A stretch of 64,000 nucleotides of DNA from Struthidea cinerea. Taxonomy: Eukaryota; Chordata; Aves; Passeriformes; Corcoracidae. This document shows, piece by piece, positions 49,217-61,072 of the stretch. The stretch lies in the NCBI GenBank assembly GCA_013397865.1, contig VZTI01002747.1:612647-676646 (forward strand), written 5' to 3'. The position numbers were made by a program, and so were the translations under genes. Under the pieces are notes generated by a model, which did no database searches, was not told where the DNA came from, and saw only the letters and a program-made list of their open reading frames with translations. How positions within the stretch are numbered: position 1 is the first letter of the stretch; every line of letters begins with the position of its first letter.

Positions 49217-52200
49217 AACGAGGAGTGCTAGAAATCACTGGGTAGAGAAGAATTAGAATTAAGTTAACATCAATTTGGTTTTACTTCCAACTCAGTTAAC
49301 TTCCAAAGATGGTGACCAAGAGAATGGCAAAGTAGGAAAAAGAACCCCAACCTTTCTTCCTCTTTGCCCTCACCTTACTCTCCCATCTGCCTCTAGCAGA
49401 CAAAACCTGTTTGTACCTATTCCTTTCAGAATAAATCAATATTTTAATTTAATAGCATTATGTTATCACTTTAAGTTGTGCTCAGAATACTAGCCATCAA
49501 GGAAGCAGTTAACAAATTCCTTATCATTCCACAGCTATTTTACAAACATAAGGTGCAACTGAGATGACCAAATAAAAAAAATAAAAATATTTTAAAAAAT
49601 CATAGTCATTCTGAAGAGTTGGACAAATTTTCTTACCAAATATATTTCTTTTAAATTCTGAACCTGACTGGCAGGAAAACTATGAATATAATGAATGGTA
49701 CATAGCAGCATCCTGCAGGTTAGGATATGAAAGGCTAAGAGACATGCATGCAGCTACTTTAAGTTGATTTCCAGTCAATAAGTATTCCAAATATTTTCCA
49801 GGCACAAAATTAAATGAGACCACAATTAACCTCAGCTGGATTCTGACACATGCCCATACTGCAGAATGCTCTGTCTGTATCCTCCTTTCCTGCGGCCAGC
49901 CACTGAAATTTTATTTTTAACTCTACTGACAATGTCTACTTTATGAAGAAATAGATGCAGTTTTGCAGCAAGTGTCAGTGCCCTCATTAATATTGTCACA
50001 TCACACAAAGTCACTGAAATCTGATGCTAATCATTTTGAATGTTAGAGTTAAAAAAGGATGTATAATAAAAACTATTACAGCAACTGTTGCTTTAGAAGT
50101 ATGTTGCCTGATAGATCCGAAGAATTACCTGTATTTGTCTGGTATCGATTTGTAACCCTGCAAAATTCTTTCTAATAACATGCAGAATGGAAGCTTAACA
50201 TGTGTTAACATTAAAATATCAAGCTAGTATGGGTAGCCTCTGGAACTAAGGATTTTTCTTCCAGTGAAACAAATTCTGTTTCATGCTGCTTAGCTATTAT
50301 TATTTTTAAAAGAGAAAGCAATTAAAACCATGGTGAAAAATTCATCGAGAGCGACTTTCGTAACAAAAGTATTACTGACTCAATGGCAGTAAAATAGGAA
50401 TGAGCCTGTTCCAAAACAATCTGCCTAAACTAATTACCAAACTAATGAAGGCTAATAATTTCAAACCTTAATAACAGCTTGAAAAATACGCGATTTCACA
50501 ATTAAGCAAATGAACCAGAAAGACTTTTTTCACTAGAATGTGCTGATTTATCTTTCCACTTGATTTCAAGGATCACATTTGTGTATAATCTACTACTTTA
50601 TTTATAGAGTAAAACAAAATAAATCAAAACAAACCTTCCCATTTATCAAAAATAGTGTGTTGTAAGTTTCTTTTACATTCTATTACAAGTTCAGAGGAGA
50701 GAAATGTTGCCTCTTTCTCCTTAACAGTTCTAGAAATTGAGTTCATATATAGGGAAGAAGTATTGGGGATGTTAATAGGAGCACTTCTGCTTTAACAGAA
50801 TAGAATTCTTACTTCTCTGACATAGAGCCGGTCTAATAGCAATTGCTGAATGACTTAAAACCCTGAAAATAGCTTGGAAGACCAGAAAGACCAGAAAGAA
50901 AAAAAAAACAAAACTTATCAAGACTTCTTCACTTTACCATTTCCTTGGTTATTAGTTTGGTAGCTACACAGTATTAAAATGAGATTATTCAGCCTAAGAA
51001 AAAAAACAACTATGAATGCTTATCAATTAAGCATAGCTAATAGTTAGCCTTTTGGTTCACAAACACTGAGCATTACCTACAACTAAAACATCCTTGGTAC
51101 CGTCTAATTTATTAGGTCATCATCCTGGACAGTCATGAAAAGGAAAAGGACGTATAATCCTTCTGGAGAAACATTCAAATGTTTTGCTAACTCTCAGCAA
51201 AACAGCAATCAACTTCAAAGCATGAGTTGCCTTGACAAAAAAGGGTTTGGTAATAGATCAAGCTACTAAGAACACAACATGCTCAATCTTTTTGAATTGG
51301 TGCAGACCACTGCATGACAATTTTCAAAGGAATACCAAGCCTTGCTTTATCTTTGTCAATATGTAATTGTAGTCTTCCATTTTTATTTCTTTCAAGCTAA
51401 TTATAGGGGTTTGTAACTAAATATCTATGTCTCCCCCTGCAGTAGAAATTCCATCTTTCATTAAAACATTAGGTTAGTAGATATCGGCTTTCTGTGTCCA
51501 GACGACTATAAACCACAAGGACATTAAAAAGGACTGAGACGTTCTGACTTTGGAGAGAACACATCTCAATAAATCTTCAGTTTTTTGTTCCAAGATAGGC
51601 TTCTATTAACTACCAAAAAAAAAGTTAAAAATGTTTTTAAAATTGACCGTTGAAAAATAAGTTTGTTTTAGAAAAACGGCAACTAAACAGCAAAATTATT
51701 TGTATCTTATCAATTTACATTCGGTTCTAATTCTTAACAGCAACCTGGGAATTACAATGAAAATAAAACCCAATTTTCAAGCCAAACATTTTTGTGGCCT
51801 TTGGGGTATTTTCCTTACTGCTTGAAATGCAAGTCCTAAAAGCCTGCTCCTGAAGGACTGCCAAACAAAGCTATTCCACCTCATAACTACTCAACTTTCT
51901 ACTCATTACTTCTATAACTTTCAAATGCTATTTCATCTTCCCTGGACGTTGCTCACATTATTGCTCATGAATACCAAGAGACAGAAAAAAGCATTCTATC
52001 ACCTTCAAGGGAATGTTTTCAGGACTTTTCAAGTTCTCAGCCATTTAGAAGTGATGCTTTGCCTATTCATTTAATCAGAATAATCTCAATGTTTAACCAA
52101 CTGAAAATTACTGGATGGCACCAAAGATTCAGAATTAAAATTTCAGAAATGCATCAGGATCATGCTCCAAAACCAGTAGTGGAAAGTAAACCTGATTGGT

Positions 52201-55200
52201 CAAGGTTTGAAAATATAGGAATTAGAAAACCCAGTGTTCTGCACTCCATTTTCCAAATCTGGAGTTACTTTCAAAATTTGCATTTCCCATATACAACAGG
52301 ATACGATGATAAGGACAGTTTAAAGCATACTTAAATAAACCTTAGGACGGTTACTGGATTTTTGTCTTCAAATTCTTTCCATGCTTTATTTTCTTTGTAT
52401 TAGGAATGTTAAAAGCAACTTAAGGTGACATTTCCTAGCTCATTAACAGAGGACACAAAGTCATTTGCAAGGAGACAGACAGGTGGTTTATAACTTCCAT
52501 CATTATATCGAACAAGGTGACAACTATTGCCTGAAGGAAGGATAATTACACTACAAGAGAACTTAAACTACATATTCAGTTCACATGTGTAAGAACTGGC
52601 AGAACAAAGCTGCACACCAAAGCTAAATTATCCTCATTTACCTGTTTATATTATGGTTAACCATATTAACCCTCAATTCCCTTTTATTGGTATCGGTTTG
52701 TGTACTGCATCAGTTAATTCCATCAAGTGAATTATCTTCAAAGTATCTGCACTCCCTGTTATGCACTACTGCAAGAAGACCTATTTACATTTTTAGAGAA
52801 ACACCTCATCATCTTAATCTCTTTTTTGAGGTGGTTGTTCACATGCAATTGGGATGCTGTCTGCCTGGTTTTAACATACTAGCTAAGGAAGGACGAGTAA
52901 GAAGTAAATACACCCTTCCAAATATCAGGGAGTGTCCACTGCTTTAAACTCTTCTATGGTATATGCATATTTTTCTTCTCAACTATAGCAACATATATAG
53001 TTTTAAATACTGCAGATTGCATGTAGGATTAAACAAAAAAAACAACTCATCACATTCAGCATGTATCTAGAGATTTTCTTCGTATTTTCTATGACTCTAA
53101 ACCATTTACATAGGACACAAGTATTCTTCCATTATGTTTGCCTGTGATGTTTTCTCTATATATACTCTTAATTATTTTCCATACATGGCAGTATGTATTT
53201 ACAGCTAGTTCCAGTTAGTTTCCATACATAATCCTAGTTAACTGGGGAGAACCACTTATTAATTCAACAAAGATCACCAGCAATTAATCTTCATATGGCC
53301 CTCCATAGTTGACATATTTTTCTAGAATTATGATGCACATACAGGGAAAGAAACAACTCCACGTTTACTCAATAAATATAACTACTCCTCATCTAGCTGT
53401 AAATTATTTGTCACTGTACTAAAGATTTGTACAAATAACTAACAACTCTTTCTCCTCTGTTGTCAACAAATCTAAAACTGTTTTACAGAGGGAGCAACCT
53501 TCATTTCCCTAGTTTCTTTCAGAAAATTTATTATAATTTTCCTCATACCAACTGATTCTGCCCTAATTCCAATTTATTGTATTGAACCTCAATGACCAGT
53601 ACCACATACAGCATTACATGAGGATTCTTACCTGTAGCCAAAAAGCTAACATGATTTTTGGCATCTGTTGGGTTCATAATTTCTGTTTCACAGGCATTCT
53701 GGTGCCAGTGGTCCTCCTATGAGTAAGGAAATATACCATGTCTTTCTCCTTATTTCTGATAATCACTCTGATGAGTTCCAAATTTGAATCAGAAATCACT
53801 ACTAGACCCTGAAAGCATAACTTGTCATTTTACATTGTTGAAATGTCACCCTATTGCAAGATCTATCTTTACTCATTCAAGTTGTTTTACTACTGAAAAA
53901 GACAACCATGCCATTGTCTGAAAGCATCAAGGCTGAAGTCAGGCTTAAAAAAATGTCTTAGAATAAAAATGCAGGCTGCTTTGACCTAACATTATCATTA
54001 TGAGATTACGCCCAATCCATCTTTGGAAGGACAAACTGGAAGGACAGTTTGAAATGGTTTATCTGTCCCACTTTAATACATGTGATAAAAAAAGCTGTTT
54101 GTTCCATGATCACTACTAATAGGATCTTTTCAGTATCTTAATTCAAACTTGCCTTTTCTTCAGTCTAAAGAGCAATTTTTCCATAGCAAGAGGCATTTCA
54201 CTGCACAAATATATCTGTGCATCTCTATCATTCTGATCACAATGTGTATGAGGTAGTGTTCCTACATGTCTCTATATAAGCACCTACAGCAGGTATGTCT
54301 ATACAAAGTCTTGCAATCATAAGTAGGAGTCACAACAAAATGCAAGAGAAATGCTGCCTGTCAAAGAAAATCTAATGCAAACTTTTGATTACAGTGATTG
54401 CAATCTGGTTGATTGGCATGAATTCTTGAACAGTAAATACCGGTCAAAATTCTCTGAGAGATCAGAACGTCAGATTTTGTGCTGATGTCAGATTTGGCAT
54501 CCAAAATTCAGAAAAGTGGTGTAAGGATGATAGATTCTAGAAAGCTAAGAAGGAAATACAAAATCAAAATGTGGCTATATCATGAAAGTTTCGTAATTGA
54601 AATAATCCTTTTCAATGTTAATGAGCCAAATCATCTAACAGTAAGGAATTGAGTCAATCTTTCAGTTCAGACAAAATTTAAAAGAAACTTCTGAAATAAC
54701 AGGAAACACTAGAAGAGTTATACATTGGAATAAAGTGGGATAGGTGGGTATTGTATCTACACATGCTGAAAAGGTTTAAATAAATTTTCAATTTTGAAAG
54801 GAAATTAAAAACACTCGAAAGAAAATTCAGTTAATGTTCCAGGAGCTGTAAGATTATTTTGCTGTAGTGACACACACCGTAGAAGGAATATGATATTTAA
54901 TTGTAAGCACTACTGTTTATCTATCTTGTATTTATCATCTTTCGTCTGGTCTTATTTTAAAAAGTAAATCTTGAGAAGATTATATCAGCATTTTAATATA
55001 TTTACTTCTGGAGAAATAAGAAGAGTACCACAGTAATCATATAGTGTGGATTAGAGCAAATGAATGGGTCATAAAAGCCAAAACCCCCCATAATTTTAGG
55101 CCTAAATATAACATTAGTTTTGTGAATCACATGAAAAAAACCCTTAACATGTAATATTATTATTGACATGCTCCATTGAGCAAAAACTGTAATTAAAACT

Positions 55201-58200
55201 AAATACAAACCAAAATACTTTCTGCAACCAAAAATGACAGTATCTCTGTGAGTTTTTAATTTATGAGTATGCATAAATCACTCCAACTGTTATAAAACAC
55301 AGCAGAAAAGAGAACTTTTATTTCCTGATTTTTACAATAATATTCTAGTTTATGTATTGTCAGTTTTTGCATCCTGAAATATTATTTTTTATCAATCTCT
55401 ACACTGCTTCAAACAAAAGAATTACAAAAAAATCACCCATTTTTCTTGAACAATACATTGCGAACCTGGTCCCCAGGTGGCTCAGAATGAAAGTAATCAC
55501 CCAATACACTCACAATTATAAGGCTAAAGCAAGTCAGCCTAATTTGGTAGGAATATTCATGACAGAATAAATATCTCTTCCACTACTGGGACCTCAAAAA
55601 TAAACCTTTTTTGGTTTTTAGTTTCTGCTTACTTTAATGGTAAGCAATAAATGTTTTCCCTACATGGATCTCAAACAAAATTTCATGTAATATGTTCAAA
55701 GTATACATCAATTACTGGCTTTGATTGTAGCAGAATGCTCCTGATATAACTGCATTCATTAAACCCATTTATATCTTTGGATTATTATAGTTGATATTCA
55801 ATACAGTGCACAATGGACATAATTTTTTTTTAAATTACTGTAAGAGCATTTACCTTGATGTGAACAAGTCCCAAACAAACCATAATTCACTAAATATTAA
55901 GCGTCTGCCATTAAAGACTGACAATTTAAAGTAACAGAAAATATTATGCAGTAAGTATAGCCACTACTTTTTCTGTCTTTATTACAGATATCTGAAGACA
56001 CCTATCTCTATGGTTTAGGCATATTTAATATTAACATTTTAAGAGCCCCAGAGGAAAAACATATGCAGATTTTGCCAGTAGCTTTGCTGGATCTTGGCTA
56101 GGCTTTTTTTACTAGTCAAATGTACCACAGACTTGCAGAATCTGTATGGTAGCTTTCTAGAAAATCAAGCCAAAACTAGTCCGAAATCTTTAGTTCTGGC
56201 CATCTGCTAGAAGCATCTGGTAGCTGGGTACATGCACCCACATCCAGAACGTGACTGCTCTCTTGCCAACTATGTGCCTAGGTAACTGCCAATATGTGCT
56301 TCCCCACTGCTAACATGACAACTGTCAAAAAGAAGCTGAACATGTACGAATAAATCTAAATTAAACTAACATATTACTTTTCTAAGTTCCAGCCGTCATT
56401 TTTGTACATAATTGCTTGATAATGGCAATGATAAATAAGTTGCACAGTGAAATCTGTCGAAGGCTAAGAACTATAACAAGGATACCAAGGATCTAAGTAT
56501 TTTGAAGAGTTATTGGTAACTAGTTTTAGTCTAAGTGTTTTCTCTGACAACTAGAAAATATATATGTAATACTAGCAATGTGTTACATCTTTATAAAAAA
56601 ACAGAATTATACATGCAGTATCTGATTTAGGAAGAAGAAATAAAATAAAAATCAGTTCAGGTTCTTTTTAAAGTTTCTTTTTCTTCATCCAAGTACATAA
56701 AATTATACGTAGTTTAATGGACACGCATTGAATATATTGCAAGAGGATTTGGAAAGCTATACTACAAATTAAAACATAAATGACAGGTTAAAAATACAAA
56801 TGGTAAAGAAATGTGTGGCTTCCATTGAAATTCACTGTCTTGTCATTATAAATATAATTTTCTAAAATCTCTGCTCACTAAAAAAATACAATAAAAATTA
56901 TTTTGTGCACTTAATATTAAGAGAAGTAAAAAAATAGGTGGTAACTGTAATTACTGAAATGATTAATTCCTTTGTGAGATCAAAGTAACTTTTTGTCATC
57001 TTTTGCTGTGACATTTGTGAAAAGCAGAGATTTTTTCAATGGCTAGGTAGCGTATGATTAAAAGTTAAAAGTACATGAGAGACAGAACAATAGAAGGAAA
57101 ATCTGAAATCAAAGACTAGAAAAGTAATGCAGGATCATGATAGTAAACTACTAGACTATGGCTAAAGGAGAAGAATAAACCCAAGGATATTCAGAAATTG
57201 CCACAGTGAGGTTTTTTCCTCACTCTGTCTGAATCATCAGTTGTCCCTTTTCTTGCATTTAATATTAAAGCTCCATGGAGTAAAGATTGCAGTTTTTTTT
57301 AGCAGCAAGGGATCACAAGGTGGTGTGGTCCTGGACCCACTGCTTTAGTTCCAATGCACAGTGATGCTGCTGACACCATATTAATAATGGTAACAAAAAT
57401 ACTATTTCTATTAAGCTTTTTGATTTTGATTGACAAACATCTTACTGCACATACAGGTACTCCCAAAGATGTCTGCCATCCCATGGTCAGTGACGGTAAT
57501 CCTATTTAAAACAGGCTAACAAACATCCTAATATTTTTCCATCCTCCATTTTTTAAAAAATGTTTTACTAAATGTTCATTTATATCCATTGAAAAGTTAT
57601 TCTAGAATAGCATATACAATAAATTAATATATATGCATATTCTTTTGGATTCCATTTAACTTTTTGCTTTCATCACATCTATTTTGAATACTGTATTTCC
57701 CAAGCAGTAAGATTTAATATATTGCAATGTTTGTCAAAATACCAGAATGTAATTTTTGATTGATACAGGAATGAGAACTATAGTAAGATCTTAATGAATT
57801 GTATGTGGTGATAATTCCTCTGGTATCTGCTAAACTCCATTAAAAGACAGTAAACAAGAACAGTAGAATAGTAAGCCGGACTCAATTACTGAGAGAGAAA
57901 GGTTAAATCTCATGTAAATCCAGCCAATCATAATGTTTTTCTGACTCTATCTGTATTTGTAGATTAAAGTAACCTCAAATCACACAATGTCCATTGATAA
58001 AAAGAATTTTTCATGATTTATAAAACCTTGTTGTTCTTGTAATGATCTAAGGTATGAGAACGTGTCCTGTTTTAAAGACATACTAAACATTTTAAGATTG
58101 TGGCTTTCCCTCAGGCAAATTTATTCCACTTAAGGAGAAAAATTAAAAGGAGGTGTAACAAGTTCACAAAATAAATATAAACACATATGCTGAAATAGTT

Positions 58201-60999
58201 ATTCAGATAGTTCCAATTGCTTCTAGGGTCAAATACCAGCTTTTCCATTTCTTTTACATCTTGCATGTAATGCTATTCAGGGCCAGCCTGAAGTTCTAAA
58301 TATCAATCACTAGAAAAAAAGTAAAGTGGATTTCTAAAATTAGTCAAGGTTCCAAGAGAGAGCCCTAGCCATATTTTTCACAAATGTCCAGATATTTCAG
58401 GTACTCACTTTTGAGATTTTCAACCTAAGACATTTTACACCCTCAGCCACCCAAGCTGAACAACTCAGAAACACAAAATTTCTAGAAAATCCTCATCTGT
58501 CTTTCAATGTGAGGCTACATCTTAGCTATATGTAGGAATATAAAACATTAAGACCATATTACAGTGAACTGTTAATTTGTATTTGTAAAGAAGGCAGAAT
58601 GAAATGCTTTGCTCCAGAGAATGGAATGAAAGCAAGACTGCATATGCTAGCATTTCCATTTTTACAGTGCCTATAAACTATAGCAACCCCATCAGACCAG
58701 CTAGTATAGCTTACTTCTATAAATATTACTTCAGACCAATCCTGTTATGAAAATCTATTATATCTATTATATTATATTTTTGTGCTTTAATGAAATATGT
58801 CAAATATATAAGATGGTGCATCTTTTTATTTATTGTGCTGTAGCAAAAAAATCCCCAAGGAAGCAATTTTTTTGTTTGCTTTGACCATGGAACAAACAAG
58901 GAAAAAAATGCCTTATAAAATTATCAGAAAGACATTAAATGTTCAAACTTCAGTCTGTGTATTTCCATAACCAACACTTAGAAAACCCCAAAAAAACCCT
59001 AAGTGTTGTAACTAAAATCAAGTAAGTTATGAAATGCCTCATGCCCAATTTTTGGTTAGTGACATTTCCAGATTTCTGTCCATAGAACTGCTCAAAGTGG
59101 TTATAATGACAAGAATTGAGAAGTGCTCTTTCAGTTGATGTGTTTGAAAGGTAGCTTTGTATGAACAGCTGTGTTTTCAAAATGCTTGCCACCTCTAAAT
59201 TGGTCCTTGTGAAGTGCACTGTTTGCCTTATTGCCAGCAGGGCACATTGCACTGTAACTGCTGCATTTTTAGTTTTTATCACTGTCTCTCTAACTGCTGA
59301 AGTGGAAAAGAACGATTGCCAAAACCTGACGTGTTTCTTTTCCTTTCTGCCCACTCTGACATGGTTCTTAGCTGTCTGTTGCTCCAGTGATGAGAAATGT
59401 TGCTCAGTTTATTCATTCACTGAATGTCTTTTCCAGCTCAAACAATGGTGATACCCTCTTGTAAACCAAGTCTCCAGCTGTCAATAGCAGTAAATGAAAG
59501 AAACCTAATTAAGACATACCCATCATTGTTTACACAAGAAATAATTAGGCTGCAAAAAGTCACACACATCGGGGTGCATTCTTCTAAAAGCAAGAGATAG
59601 TACCTTAAAAATACATCATGTTTAGTAAGACACCAAGTCTTAAATGGGTGGCAACAGGGATGGACCTCCAGAAAAAAATAAATAATCTGTTCACAAAGAT
59701 TTAAAAACTTTTAGTACATAAGTTCTAGTACATGAAAACAATAACAAAAATGCTGAAGTACTAGTAAGAAATACTAATTTAGTAGATACAGAATCTATTT
59801 AGCCTTTTTATTTGCAGGCATTAGGAAGCAAACAACTGCATCTGGATGAGGAAATTCAAGTACAATCAGAGTGCACACAAAGATTTATAAATGCATCTGG
59901 GTAAAGAATTAAATCAAAGACTCCAAAACTATGATGCAGAGTTCTTCCTGTCGCTTGTGTGAAAACATCTATCCCACACCTCACCTTACTGGTAATAAGC
60001 TGCTGTGGAGCCTTACCTCTACAAGCTTCTCTACTGTGAGAAATCGTAGGTACAAGTTCTAAGAATCACTTGCATCACATCAATAATCTTGAGAGGTCAC
60101 CAAAATGCACTGAGAAAGAGTTAATGCTGACATACTTGCATTATTTGAAAGAAATTCTTTTTTAAAACAAGAAAGAAAATGGTTTCTTTGCACAGAAACC
60201 TTCATGTATGTAAATCTCAGTTACTTTAAAAGCTACTCAAAGAAACAGAACAAATAACTTTCAGGTTCTCTCTGTCCTTGTATTAGTACCTTTAATACTG
60301 GACATTCAATATAAAAATTTTTCACATAAAACTCTAGATAGTACAAAGCACTCAGCTTTAAAGCACCAGAACACCTTAATAAAAACTCTGAAAATCATTG
60401 CTAGTAAGACATTTATATTCAATTTTTATTTAGTATTATCAGTACACATTTACTATTACTAGTACATTAATGAAGAAAAGAATCAATACATTCCAAAAGT
60501 GTAAAGTAACACAAAGTTAAATGCTTATTTTCCAATACAAACACTTACCTCGGTGACACCACATTCTTCAAGGAAACTGAACTTTGGATACAGTTCATGC
60601 TTCTGAGTGCAGTTTACATGAGGTTTATTTTGTTACAGTGAATGACAGCTCACTTTTCACTTTAAAATTATTTGAAGACATCTCGAGGTTGGAAATTAGT
60701 TACATACACACAGACACACTCACATAATCAATACAACCAGTTAAACACTTATATTATGTAAATTGATTCTGGGCTTTGACTGCTTCAAGTGGGGCTGGAA
60801 AACTTACATCAGCAATACGTTTTCTTATATTCTTAGTCAAGATGTATATTGGAGTCACACTATAATACTATTATAAACAAAAGAGAAAAAAAAATGTTTG
60901 CCACTCAAAGCATTATATACAATGTTTGCTGTTGTAATGTATCACCTTTTTATGTATTCTGTCATGTGAAAAGTAGTACTGTCATATAATTTAGTTTTA
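49217..60999. other. AT-rich unique non-coding sequence
   Basis: No gene supported. The longest frames here are minus 58950-59354 (134 codons) and plus 59161-59451 (96 codons), which overlap on opposite strands and are unrecognised. Small items: a 16-bp palindrome CATTTTTTAAAAAATG at 57547-57562 and GGAAGGACA doubled near 54026-54046. No LTR, LINE or RNA gene was recognised in this nearly 12-kb stretch. Confidence 0.5.
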
Positions 61000-61072
61000 G
61001 GTTGTCCTGCCAGAAGCAGATGATCTTTATGGATCCCTTCCAACCTGACATACTCTATTCTATGATTGTATG
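61000..61072 (+). mobile_element. CR1 LINE 3' end, short and diverged
   Basis: GGTTGTCCTGCCAGAAGCAG is followed by ATGATCTTTATGGATCCCTT, CCAACCTGACATACTC and TATTCTATGATTGTATGAC, which reproduces the CR1 3' end and its terminal octamer pair with one change. Only about 70 bases remain. Plus orientation. Confidence 0.9.

Noticed and set aside
49197..49330. Minus-strand retroposed pseudogene with poly-A tail and CAAAGTA flanking repeat
   Set aside because: The body has no recognisable gene or polyadenylation signal, and a 7-base flanking match over 130 bases is weak.
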